Below are positions 35,126 through 43,022 of a stretch of DNA of 64,000 bases, in pieces. Numbering within the stretch: the stretch's first letter is position 1; each line of letters starts with the position of its first letter. The stretch is from assembly GCA_022824185.1 (NCBI GenBank), contig JAJEAU010000001.1:1-64000 (forward strand), written 5' to 3'. The position numbers were made by a program, and so were the translations under genes. A model generated the notes under the pieces. The model saw only the letters and a program-made list of their open reading frames with translations. It searched no databases and was not told where the DNA came from. This stretch comes from Dehalococcoidia bacterium (lineage in GTDB: Bacteria > Chloroflexota > Dehalococcoidia > Lucifugimonadales > Lucifugimonadaceae).

Positions 35126-36076
35126 ATGCAGACGGCCACACCGACAATTCAGTCTGGAGACAACCCCATCGTCTCCCTCGGTTCCGTCTCGAAATGGTTC
35201 GGAAACGTCGTCGCCGTCTCTGATGTCACCCTGAACATCGGACCTGGCATCACAGGTCTCCTCGGTCCCAACGGCGCCGGCAAAACAACGCTCCTCCGCA
35301 TGATCTGCGGGCTCCACTCCCCTTCCGAAGGCGAAGTCCGCCTCCTCGGCACCAACCCTCGCACCGACCACAACGTCTACAAACGCATCGGCATCATGAC
35401 CGAAAACGAATCCGCCTACGAATTCATGACCGGTCTCGAATTCGTCCGCCTCTCCGCACGCCTCAAAGACCTCCGCCGCGAAGAATCCCATCTCCGAGAA
35501 GCCATCGAGCGCGTTGACATGTCATTCGCCCTCGACCGAAAAATCTCAACCTACTCCCGCGGTATGAGGCAACGCATCCGCCTCGCCGCGGCAATAGTTG
35601 GCGATCCCGACCTCCTCATCCTTGACGAACCCCTCAACGGTGCCGACCCCACTCAACGCATCCGCTTCCAAAACATCCTTCGTGAAACCGCCGACGAAGG
35701 CCGTTCCGTAATAATCTCCTCGCACATCCTGGAAGAAGTCGAAGAGGTCAGCGACAGCGTGGTTCTTGTAGTAAACGGAAAACTCGCCGCTCAAGGCGAT
35801 TTCCATGCCATCCGTGCCGCCCTCGACGACCGTCCTTATCACGTCAAGATCGAGTGCTCCGACTCCAAGCTGCTAGGCGGGGAGCTCGCTAAACTGCCCG
35901 CGGTCCAATCAGTCCAATTCGATCCCGATGGCTCAATCGTCGTCCTCACATCCAACGTCGCGACCCTCCAACTAGACCTTCCCGCCTTAGCCCAAACGCT
36001 CAACGTACGACTCACAATGTTCAGACCAATCGACGACTCCTTGGAAAGCGTCTTCTCGTATCTGGTTGAAGGCTGA
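35126..36076 (+). CDS. ABC exporter ATPase (second pair)
   Basis: A 316-residue ATPase with Walker A GPNGAGKTT, signature YSRGMRQRI and Walker B LLILDEPLNGADP (the usual GLDP reads GADP). The switch His is in SSHILEEVE, and a C-terminal regulatory domain follows. ATG 35126 was chosen over the earlier in-frame start at 35075, which lies inside the preceding permease gene. It differs enough from the first ATPase that the two may form a heterodimer or two separate pumps. Confidence 0.9.
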   Translation: MQTATPTIQSGDNPIVSLGSVSKWFGNVVAVSDVTLNIGPGITGLLGPNGAGKTTLLRMICGLHSPSEGEVRLLGTNPRTDHNVYKRIGIMTENESAYEFMTGLEFVRLSARLKDLRREESHLREAIERVDMSFALDRKISTYSRGMRQRIRLAAAIVGDPDLLILDEPLNGADPTQRIRFQNILRETADEGRSVIISSHILEEVEEVSDSVVLVVNGKLAAQGDFHAIRAALDDRPYHVKIECSDSKLLGGELAKLPAVQSVQFDPDGSIVVLTSNVATLQLDLPALAQTLNVRLTMFRPIDDSLESVFSYLVEG

Positions 36077-36084
36077 GGAGCACC

Positions 36085-36816
36085 ATGTCCGACACAATCT
36101 TCATCCTCACCCTCCGACAATCCCTGTCGTTAAAACGCGCCGCAATCCTACTCCTACTCGCCGCCATCCCCCTCACAATCGCCATCGTCAGCGAGATCCT
36201 CAACACCGATTGGGGTGGTGACGAGATGCAAGGCTTCATACAAGCCCTGATCATCAACACCGCATTGCCGTTAGTTGCGCTGATCGTCGCCGCACCCGTC
36301 TTCGCCGACGAAATCGAAGACCGAACGCTGACCAACCTTATGCTCGCCCCCATCGCAAGATGGCAGATCGCAATCCCAAAAACCCTCGCGGCTCTGTCCG
36401 TCGTCGTGGTCCCTATGGCAATCTCGACCTTCGCTTCAGTCATCATCATCTGGCAGGCAGACATCTACACCTCAGCCATCGTCGGAGCGTTCGGCATTCT
36501 CGTCGGTGCTTTGGCTTTCACCTCTCTTTTCGCATTCGTCGGCACCCTCACGACCCGCGCCGTAGTCTTCGGTATCGTCTACGTCTTCGGATTCGAGGCC
36601 CTAATCTCATCCGCCATCCCAGGCCTCAAATACATCAGCATCAGCGGTATGACCATATCCATCATGCAGGAACTCGGCCCCACACTAGTAGACGCCCCGA
36701 AATCTGGTAGCAACGCACCACCACCTATCGAGTTCGCCATTCCAGCAATCATCGCCATCATCGTGCTCACGAACCTCGGCACCATCTGGCGGTTAAAACG
36801 CATGGACGTCCACTGA
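36085..36816 (+). CDS. ABC-2 exporter permease (second pair)
   Basis: A 243-residue membrane protein with about six hydrophobic segments, of the NosY/ABC-2 type. It has the periplasmic-loop-to-core pattern ADEIEDRTLTNLMLAPIARW, the conserved amphipathic element of exporters that are regulated by ATPase binding. It is the last gene of the four-gene export unit; the next 180 bases contain a palindromic repeat. Confidence 0.85.
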   Translation: MSDTIFILTLRQSLSLKRAAILLLLAAIPLTIAIVSEILNTDWGGDEMQGFIQALIINTALPLVALIVAAPVFADEIEDRTLTNLMLAPIARWQIAIPKTLAALSVVVVPMAISTFASVIIIWQADIYTSAIVGAFGILVGALAFTSLFAFVGTLTTRAVVFGIVYVFGFEALISSAIPGLKYISISGMTISIMQELGPTLVDAPKSGSNAPPPIEFAIPAIIAIIVLTNLGTIWRLKRMDVH

Positions 36817-36870
36817 CCCCAACCGCCTTTCCGGCCTTCCCTCCCTTCATTGCGAACGCACCCATCCGCC

Positions 36871-36934
36871 ATTCCGGCGAAGGCCGGCGCCCAAACCAGG
36901 GGCGTTTCATCATTCCAGCGGCGGCCGGAATCCA
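36871..36934. repeat. palindromic repeat pair after the ABC exporter
   Basis: ATTCCGGCGAAGGCCGG (36871-36887) and CATTCCAGCGGCGGCCGGAA (36910-36929) are two imperfect copies of a common short palindromic motif, separated by 22 bases. This resembles repetitive extragenic palindromes. It may also end transcription of the exporter. Confidence 0.5.
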
Positions 36935-36999
36935 CAGTGAGAACCTTCGCTATACTCTTATGTCACTCGTTTGCCGACGCACTCGCGTCGCACTAGCCT

Positions 37000-38502
37000 A
37001 TGGCTGACACTCAATCCATCCAACCACCCGCGGCCGCAACCCCAGCATGGGACCCAGCAGCACCCGAAAACGCCTGGTACAAGTGGCGAGCATTCTGGGC
37101 GGTAGGGCTCTCGCTCGTCACCATGGTGATGAGCTTCAGCATCGTCTTCCTCGCCCTTCCCGCAATCGCTGAAGACTTCGGCATCACGTTCAAAGAAGCA
37201 TCCCTCCTCGTCATCGCCCAATCCCTTACTGTCTCCGCATTCATGGTCCCTTTGGGCAAGGTGGCCGACATGATCGGACGCAAAAAGTTCCACCTAATCG
37301 GCCTCATCCTTTTCGGCGGCGGAGCCATCGCATGCGCGTTCGCCACCAACCTCACATTCTTGATCGTCACCCGCGTCATCATGTCCCTCGGTAGCTCCAT
37401 GGGACAAGCAGTCTCGACCGCCATAACCACCTCCGTGTTCCCCGGAAACGAACGCGGAAAGGCCCTCGGATCCCAGACTACCGCCGTCGCCATCGGCGGC
37501 GCGTCCGGCACGATCGTCTCCGGCGTCACCCTCCAGTTCCTTCCTTGGCAGGCTTTGTTCATATTCATGGCCATCCCCACTGCCGTCGCATTCTTCTGGG
37601 GCTTGTACATCCTCAAAGACGAGCGCATCGGATCATTCTCGGGCGAAGAAAGACCGCCCTACGACTGGCTAGGCGCAATCCTCTCCGCCGTCGCAACCGC
37701 CATCGTCATCCTCACCATCACCAACCCGTTCGCGCTCGATTGGGGATCGCCGATCATCATCTCGGGAGCTTTCGCCGGCATCGCGACCATCGCCGTATTC
37801 ATCTGGTGGCAACTCAAGACCAAGCACCCGATGGTAAACCTCCGACTCTTCAAAATAAGCGTCTTCAAGTTCGCCATCCTCACCCGATACTTCGCCTTCA
37901 TGCGCTCCTCCGCGACCATGTTCCTCATGCCAATCTTCCTAGTCGCATTCCGAGGTTGGCCCGAGATCTACGCCTCTGGCGTCATGCTCCTCATGGCAAT
38001 CGGAATGGGGGTCGGCGCCCAAGTCTTCGGCAGACTCTCCGATCGCTACGGCACTCGGCCCTTCATGGTCGGCGGCTTCGTCGTCCTGATCTTTACCGGC
38101 GTCGCACTGGCAACCCTCAGCGCTACGTCGCCTCTGTACTACATCGCCATCGTTACGTTGGTCAACGGCCTCGCACAAGGAGCATGGTCCGCCCCCAACG
38201 CGGCCGCAACCATGGGTTCAGTACCCCGATCCTTCTACGGTCTAGTAAGCGCAATCATCAACCTCACCCGCAACCTCGGAAACGTCAGCGGACAGGCCAT
38301 AGTAACCGCAATCATCGCCGGCGTCATGATCGCACGCGGCTTCGACATCCCCCTCTCCGAACTTGACGACACACCCGGAGCCGGTAAGGCATTCCTCGAC
38401 GGCTGGAGTTACGCATACTTCGTCGCCACCGGGATAGTAGCCTTAGCTCTCGTAACATCATTCCTGACCAAACCAAGCAGACACGAAACCACACCCACAT
38501 AG
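37000..38502 (+). CDS. MFS exporter, DHA2 type
   Basis: A 500-residue transporter with about 14 hydrophobic segments. Motif A reads GKVADMIGRKKFHLIG, and a motif-C-like GGASGTIVSGVTLQ follows segment 5. A second motif-A-like GRLSDRYGTRPFM lies in the C-terminal half. It is the second DHA2 exporter in the window and is not closely similar to the one at 7614. It lies 20 bases before an SDR gene, so the two may be transcribed together. Confidence 0.88.
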   Translation: MADTQSIQPPAAATPAWDPAAPENAWYKWRAFWAVGLSLVTMVMSFSIVFLALPAIAEDFGITFKEASLLVIAQSLTVSAFMVPLGKVADMIGRKKFHLIGLILFGGGAIACAFATNLTFLIVTRVIMSLGSSMGQAVSTAITTSVFPGNERGKALGSQTTAVAIGGASGTIVSGVTLQFLPWQALFIFMAIPTAVAFFWGLYILKDERIGSFSGEERPPYDWLGAILSAVATAIVILTITNPFALDWGSPIIISGAFAGIATIAVFIWWQLKTKHPMVNLRLFKISVFKFAILTRYFAFMRSSATMFLMPIFLVAFRGWPEIYASGVMLLMAIGMGVGAQVFGRLSDRYGTRPFMVGGFVVLIFTGVALATLSATSPLYYIAIVTLVNGLAQGAWSAPNAAATMGSVPRSFYGLVSAIINLTRNLGNVSGQAIVTAIIAGVMIARGFDIPLSELDDTPGAGKAFLDGWSYAYFVATGIVALALVTSFLTKPSRHETTPT

Positions 38503-38522
38503 CAGCACCGGAGGAACTCCCC

Positions 38523-39284
38523 TTGAGCAAAACAGGCACCGAATCCCTCGAAGGCAAAATCGCACTCGTAACCGGCGGTGGAACCGGCATCGGCAAAGGC
38601 ATCGCCCGAATCTTCGCCAACAACGGCGCAGACGTAACCATCGCTGCACGAAACCAAGAACGCCTACAAGCCACCGCCGACGAACTCTCAGCCGAATCGG
38701 GCAACACCGTCACCCCCGTATCCATGGACGTAACCGACGAAGACAGCGTCACCTCAGTCTTCGAATCAATCATGGACACCCACGGACGACTCGACATCCT
38801 CGTCAACAACTCCGGCTCCATCGAAGGCGACCCCATCGAAACCCTCTCCTCTGAGAAATGGCTCCGAGTGATGAACACCAACGTCACCGGCATGTTCTAC
38901 TGCACTAAACAGGCCTTCAAGATCATGCGACCCCAAGGTGGCGGACGCATCATCAACATCGGCTCCATCGCCGCACAACGATCCCGCCACTCCGCCGCGG
39001 CTTACACCACCTCCAAACACGCCGTATGGGGCCTAACCCAATCCGCCGCCATCGAAGGACGAGACATCAACATCGCCGTCTCCGCACTGCACCCCGGCAA
39101 CACCATGGTCGAACGCCGCGCAGACGCCCGATCCGGTTCAGGACGAGACGAAGGCCCCGAACCCATGATGGACGTCGAAAACATCGCCCGAACCGCCCTC
39201 CTGATGGCAACCCTCCCACCGGACGTCAACATGCTAGAAGCCATTGTGATCCCGAACGAACAGCTCTACCTCGGGCGTGGGTAG
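38523..39284 (+). CDS. short-chain dehydrogenase/reductase
   Basis: A 253-residue SDR with the NAD(P) site VTGGGTGIGKGIA, the NNSG structural motif and a catalytic Ser in NIGSIAAQRS. The Tyr/Lys pair is in YTTSKHAVWG. Classical SDRs of this type reduce or oxidise hydroxyl/keto groups; the substrate is not evident. The start is TTG 38523, supported by GGAGG about 10 bases upstream. Repeat elements begin right after its stop. Confidence 0.9.
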   Translation: MSKTGTESLEGKIALVTGGGTGIGKGIARIFANNGADVTIAARNQERLQATADELSAESGNTVTPVSMDVTDEDSVTSVFESIMDTHGRLDILVNNSGSIEGDPIETLSSEKWLRVMNTNVTGMFYCTKQAFKIMRPQGGGRIINIGSIAAQRSRHSAAAYTTSKHAVWGLTQSAAIEGRDINIAVSALHPGNTMVERRADARSGSGRDEGPEPMMDVENIARTALLMATLPPDVNMLEAIVIPNEQLYLGRG

Positions 39285-39290
39285 GAAAGG

Positions 39291-39530
39291 TCCCCCTCCT
39301 TCACGAAAGGGCTAGGACGAGGTCACAGCTGCTTCCCGTTCTTTCGCTCATATCCCCCGCCTTCAGGAATAATTCCCCCCCTCCTTCAGGAGGGGGCTAG
39401 GGGGAGGCCGCAGCCGTTTCCTGCCCCGAAACTCATATCCCCCGCCTTCAGGAGGGAATCAGGGGGAGGCCACGCCAATTCCTGCTCGACCAAATCCCCC
39501 CTCCTTCAGGAGGGGGCTAGGGGGAGGTCA
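39291..39530. repeat. cluster of GC-rich palindromic repeats, left side
   Basis: At least four copies of a unit with the core CTTCAGGAGGG and a following AGGGGGAGG occur at about 39291-39325, 39381-39408, 39438-39470 and 39501-39530. A fifth, truncated copy lies near 39352-39368. They point in the same direction and vary by a few bases. They resemble the REP/BIME class of dispersed palindromes and fill the gap before the DUF559 gene. Confidence 0.75.
39501..39530 (+). repeat. 30-bp inverted repeat, left arm beside DUF559 gene
   Basis: This copy is the closest of the left cluster to the DUF559 gene. Its reverse complement occurs at 40004-40033 with a single mismatch, so the pair forms an inverted repeat around the gene. 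Each arm also contains its own short palindrome (CTCCTTCAGGAG). Confidence 0.75.
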
Positions 39531-39630
39531 CCGTAGGCCATGTTGACGATGTTCCTCACCTAAATCGGCCCGCACAAAAGTTCGCCATTTCAGGACGAAG
39601 GATCCCAACCGTTGCCTGTAACATGCGTCC

Positions 39631-39981
39631 ATGTACTTCAAATCTAGCCGACAATATCGCCGCGCCAAGAATATGCGCGCGGATCCGACGGATGCAGAGA
39701 AACTGCTTTGGGAGAAACTCCGGGCAAAGCGATTGAACGGTCACAAGTTTCGTCGCCAAATGCCAATCGACAGTTTCATCGTTGACTTCGCATGCTTCAA
39801 ATCCAAACTCGTCATCGAGCTTGATGGTGGTCAGCACGACGAACAATCTTCGTACGACGAATTCAGAACCGCAGTGATCAATCAAGAAGGATACCGAGTC
39901 ATTAGATTTTGGAACGATGTGGTTTTCGAAAACACCGACGGAGTGCTTTCGACGATTCTCTCAAACTTGGATGGGCAATAA
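39631..39981 (+). CDS. DUF559 (Vsr-like endonuclease fold) protein
   Basis: A 116-residue protein of the DUF559 family, which has the PD-(D/E)XK/very-short-patch-repair nuclease fold. It shows ARNLR-like basic N-terminus YRRAKNMRADPTDAEKLLWE, then RRQMPIDSFIVDFACFKSKLV and ELDGGQHD, where the acidic residues and Gln of the active site lie. RFWNDVVFEN follows. The family is often found next to dispersed repeats, but a role has not been shown. Its last 27 codons lie in a segment that is duplicated in tandem downstream, and the gene sits inside an inverted repeat. Confidence 0.88.
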   Translation: MYFKSSRQYRRAKNMRADPTDAEKLLWEKLRAKRLNGHKFRRQMPIDSFIVDFACFKSKLVIELDGGQHDEQSSYDEFRTAVINQEGYRVIRFWNDVVFENTDGVLSTILSNLDGQ

Positions 39982-40188
39982 GGTTTGTGTTGAGCAAGCC
40001 CATTGACCTCCCCCTAACCCCCTCCTGAAGGAGGGGGAAAACAGCTAGATTTTGGAACGATGAGGTTTTCGAAAACACCGACGGAGTGCTTTCGACGATT
40101 CTCTCAAACTTGGATGGGCAATGAGGTTTGTGTTGAGCAAGCCCATTGACCTCCCCCTAACCCCCTCCTGAAGGAGGGGGAAAACAGC
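39903..40188. repeat. 143-bp tandem duplication of the DUF559 3' end
   Basis: Units 39903-40045 and 40046-40188 are identical except for two substitutions, at 39920/40063 and 39980/40123. The second turns the TAA stop into TGA, so the copied tail still has a stop in frame. The unit contains the last 26 codons of the DUF559 gene and one palindromic repeat arm, and the second copy has no start of its own. It is a recent duplication. Confidence 0.93.
40004..40033 (-). repeat. 30-bp inverted repeat, right arm beside DUF559 gene
   Basis: The reverse complement of 39501-39530 with one mismatch. A second copy occurs at 40147-40176 through the tandem duplication, and a degenerate one follows at about 40188-40217. 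Confidence 0.75.
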
Positions 40189-40282
40189 TCCCCCTAACCC
40201 CCGCCGGAAGGAGGGCGACGTAGCATCTCGCGATATACTCACTTACGGCAATCAAAGCCCACCCATCAACTAGGAGAATCCC

Positions 40283-41002
40283 ATGTACATCCTCATGGTC
40301 CGTCTAAAGGTCAAAGACGACCGCATCGACGACTTTATCGAAGCCTCCATCGGCGACGGCGTCGGCTCCGTCCTCGGCGAACCGAACTGCTACCGCTTCG
40401 ACATCATCCAAGACGACGAAGACCCCACAAAATTCGCCTTCTGCGAAGTCTACGAAGACGAGGCCGCATTCCAGTACCACACCATGGCGTACCACTTCCA
40501 TCAGTGGCGCGACGCATCAGCCGACATGTTCGCAGAAGACCCCGAAGTCTCCTTCTGCCGCTCTGTATATCCCGCCGGCCCCGCCGAATGGGATGCATAC
40601 CGACCCGGTGCTGTCGACGACCCCGCTTTCCAAAACGGAACCCTTCACGTCATCCACGCCCCCCAATACGTCCAAGCCGACAAGGTAGACGACTTCATCG
40701 CCGCCGTCACCCTCGACGGCATCGGCTCGACCCACGAAGAGCCCGGCTGCCTACGCTTCGACGTCTACCAAAACGTCGACGACCCAACCGAACTCTACCT
40801 CTACGAGGTCTATGCGAACAGAGACGCTTTCGACTATCACGTCGGCACCCCGCACATCAAACAATGGCGCGACACCGTAGCCGACTGGTACGACGAAGAA
40901 CGACGAGACGCCTCAATGGCTGGCAACATGGGTGCCCGCCGAGGCCGAAACGTCTGGCCGCCGGACAACTGGAACTGGTCCTCCGGCAAACCTGCTTTCT
41001 AG
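40283..41002 (+). CDS. two-domain ABM (antibiotic biosynthesis monooxygenase-like) protein
   Basis: A 239-residue protein with two ABM ferredoxin-like domains (about residues 1-75 and 112-195). Each has the pattern of a DDFIEA-type helix, a G-EPxCYRFDI strand and YxDEAAFQYHTMAYHFHQW. Single-domain relatives act as dimers in quinone, heme or signal-molecule oxidation, so a fused dimer is plausible. The conserved His of each half (HFHQWRD, HIKQWRD) is visible. Good ribosome site AGGAG. A hairpin follows the gene. Confidence 0.8.
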   Translation: MYILMVRLKVKDDRIDDFIEASIGDGVGSVLGEPNCYRFDIIQDDEDPTKFAFCEVYEDEAAFQYHTMAYHFHQWRDASADMFAEDPEVSFCRSVYPAGPAEWDAYRPGAVDDPAFQNGTLHVIHAPQYVQADKVDDFIAAVTLDGIGSTHEEPGCLRFDVYQNVDDPTELYLYEVYANRDAFDYHVGTPHIKQWRDTVADWYDEERRDASMAGNMGARRGRNVWPPDNWNWSSGKPAF

Positions 41003-41025
41003 CCTGCCGATCGAAACTGGCACGT

Positions 41026-41056
41026 CGTAAGGGCGACCCTTGTGGTCGCCCTTACG
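41026..41056 (+). terminator. terminator-like perfect hairpin
   Basis: A 13-bp perfect stem (41026-41038 with 41044-41056) has a 5-nt loop and is followed by TTTG. It lies 24 bases past the ABM gene. The palindrome also resembles dispersed repeat elements known from other genomes, so both roles are possible. Confidence 0.65.
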
Positions 41057-41140
41057 TTTGCATTGATTAGTTCTCCCTACATATTGCTTCCATCCATTAC
41101 GCTGTATCAATCAAACCGCCTCAATCTGATCGCCAGCCTG

Positions 41141-42136
41141 ATGTCCCAAAAACTCCGCGTCTTAGTAAACGCCAACCGAAACCAAGACCCCACTTCTGAC
41201 CCCTTCCCCGTAACTGAACCCGTCGAGTGGATCCGCACTGAATTCACCGACAACAAACCGGCCCCCGAATCCCTCAGCGGCATCGACGTCTACATCGGCA
41301 CCGACTTCACCAAGGAGATGGGCGCAGCAGCCGACTCCCTCAAAGCGATCCTCATTCCAGCGGCAGGTTACGATCGTGTCGACCCCGAAGCCGTACCCGA
41401 ACGCTGCACAGTCGCCAACGCCTACCACCACGAAGCGCCGATCGCCGAATGGGTCATGGCTGTCGCCGTAGCCCTCGACCACGAACTCCTCAAATCCGAA
41501 CGCACATTCCGCGCCGGATCATGGGAGATGTGGCCCGGAAGACACGGCTCATACCGTGAACTCATGGGACGCACCTTCGGCATCATCGGCTTCGGTGCGA
41601 TCGGACGCCGAGTCGCAAAGCTCGCCAACGCCTATGACATGCCTGTCATCGCAGCCGGACGAACCGAAACCGCGGCCGGCGACCTCCACGGCGCAAACTA
41701 CATCGGCGGTGGAAAATCCGCACGCGAACACGTCCTTGCAAATTCCGACTTCGTCCTAATTTCCACTCCCCTAGCCCCAGCCACGGAAGGCCTCATCGGC
41801 TCCCACGAACTCTCGCTGATGAAACCCACCGCATACATCATCAACCCGGCGCGAGGCCACATCATCGACGAAACTGCCCTGTACCACGCCCTCAAAAACC
41901 GAACCATCGCCGGAGCCGCAATCGACACTTGGTATCGGTATCCTGAAACCGCTTCCGACTCCCCGCGTCCGGCCGAACATCCCTTCTGGGAACTCGACAA
42001 CATCATCATGGTTCCGCACCATTCAGGTGCGACGACCGGGACCGCATCCCGACGAGCCGCGACTACGGCCAAGAACCTTGACAACCTTTCTCGCAATCAG
42101 CCGTTATTCAATATCGTCCGAGAACTTTCACGTTAG
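41141..42136 (+). CDS. D-isomer-specific 2-hydroxyacid dehydrogenase
   Basis: A 331-residue NAD-dependent dehydrogenase. The Rossmann loop is GIIGFGAIGRRVAKLAN, and the catalytic Arg/Glu/His region reads NPARGHIIDETALYHALKN and VPHHSGATTG. The N-terminal substrate domain has IPAAGYDRVDPEAVPERC and HHEAPIAEWVM. ATG 41141 (MSQKLRVLVN) was chosen; the earlier start lies in the hairpin region. Substrate is likely a 2-keto or 2-hydroxy acid. Confidence 0.9.
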   Translation: MSQKLRVLVNANRNQDPTSDPFPVTEPVEWIRTEFTDNKPAPESLSGIDVYIGTDFTKEMGAAADSLKAILIPAAGYDRVDPEAVPERCTVANAYHHEAPIAEWVMAVAVALDHELLKSERTFRAGSWEMWPGRHGSYRELMGRTFGIIGFGAIGRRVAKLANAYDMPVIAAGRTETAAGDLHGANYIGGGKSAREHVLANSDFVLISTPLAPATEGLIGSHELSLMKPTAYIINPARGHIIDETALYHALKNRTIAGAAIDTWYRYPETASDSPRPAEHPFWELDNIIMVPHHSGATTGTASRRAATTAKNLDNLSRNQPLFNIVRELSR

Positions 42137-42222
42137 TTCGGAGTCGTTGCCAACCAAAGCCAACAAGCGTAGCTTCGCGATAGACAATGAATACATGTAT
42201 CGCCAATTACCCGGAACGCGAA

Positions 42223-42450
42223 ATGCCCACCTCCATCCGCTTGTCGCCCGAAACTGAACGCCGACTGGATTCACTTGCTTCCAGGACCCGACGCCCCAAA
42301 GCGTTCTACATTCGCGAAATGATCGAACGCAGCATTGATGACATCGAGGACTATTACCTCGCTGTCGAAATCTCGGAACGCGTCCGCAGTGGCGAGGAAG
42401 AGATATTCACCGAAGAGGAAATGAGGCAAGATCTAGGCTTGGACGGTTGA
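42223..42450 (+). CDS. RelB-like ribbon-helix-helix antitoxin
   Basis: A 75-residue protein. The N-terminus (MPTSIRLSPETERRLDSLAS) is the DNA-binding strand and first helix of a ribbon-helix-helix fold. It continues with RPKAFYIREMIERSIDDIED and a toxin-binding tail ending in EEEMRQDLGLDG. ATG 42223 is used; the frame is open further upstream. The antitoxin is intact, but the toxin that should follow is broken. Confidence 0.8.
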   Translation: MPTSIRLSPETERRLDSLASRTRRPKAFYIREMIERSIDDIEDYYLAVEISERVRSGEEEIFTEEEMRQDLGLDG

Positions 42451-42700
42451 GTACACCAGAGCCGCAAGGTCCGAACTCCGCAAACTCGACAGGTCATCGG
42501 CGCAACGAATCGTTGACTACATGCGTCAGCGAGTCGCCGATTCGGAAAACCCTCGATAGTTAGGTGCGCCTCTGTCCGGATCACTTCGCGGTTGGTGGCG
42601 TTATCGGGTAGGCGGCTATCGCCTAATCTGCGAAATCCAAGATGATGTTTTGCGCGTCTTGTTAGTAAGGGTCGCCAGGCGCGACCAAGCATACCGTTGA
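42437..42700 (+). pseudogene. RelE-like toxin with lost start and an internal TAG
   Basis: In the frame of codon 42437, the sequence reads AWTVEYTRAARSELRKLDRS and continues to ENPR, then TAG at 42557-42559, then LGAPLSGSLRGWWRYRVGGY and VRVARRDQAYR to TGA 42700. This is a complete RelE-family toxin sequence apart from the stop. The codon before AWTVEY is TAG instead of a start and no other in-frame start precedes it. A RelE active-site RYR and DYR-like region (RYRVGGY) is still present after the internal TAG. The gene must be inactive as a full protein unless decoded unusually. Confidence 0.85.
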
Positions 42701-42909
42701 CGGTTTAGAAACGCGCGCTTAAATCTGGGCGTCCCCCTCGCAAGCCGCTAAGTGGGTGGAACCAAGCCTAACGGTGCGAGGGTGATGCCAGAATCCCGGA
42801 GCAGGTCTGGCCGCATCACGATGGACGATTCATTCTTTCGCAACCGCCAACATCACCGCCGTATCTTCGACCCAGTTGTCTCTTAACGTGACACTTCTAT
42901 ATATTTGAC
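42701..42909. other. gene-free stretch before the hsp20 promoter
   Basis: No open frame with coding character is visible. The distance from the toxin remnant to the hsp20 gene is 322 bases, of which the last 113 hold the promoter and leader. Confidence 0.4.
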
Positions 42910-42939
42910 TTGACACGCATCATGTCATGTTTTTAAAAT
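42910..42939 (+). promoter_or_regulatory. sigma-70-type promoter with operator-like inverted repeat for hsp20
   Basis: TTGACA (42910-42915) is followed after 18 bases by TAAAAT (42934-42939). Within the spacer, TGACA (42911-42915) and TGTCA (42923-42927) form an inverted repeat separated by 7 bases, which overlaps the -35. This is the place for a heat-shock repressor. It is not the CIRCE sequence, and no repressor gene is nearby. Confidence 0.65.
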
Positions 42940-43022
42940 CAAGCCATGTCCACTCCCCGACGGACACGCAGCGTGCCTGACCGCCGGGGAGACACAGCAA
43001 CAAACGGCAAAAGGAGATCACA

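Noticed and set aside
39291-40217. CRISPR array
   Set aside because: The repeats are palindromic, unevenly spaced, vary in sequence, occur in both orientations and lack unique spacers of constant length.
27346-42700. TAG reassigned to a sense codon
   Set aside because: TAG ends the sigma factor (5647), the esterase (10099), coaBC (21623), the ABM protein (41002), hsp20 (43496) and the polyprenyl synthase (61869), so it still serves as a stop.
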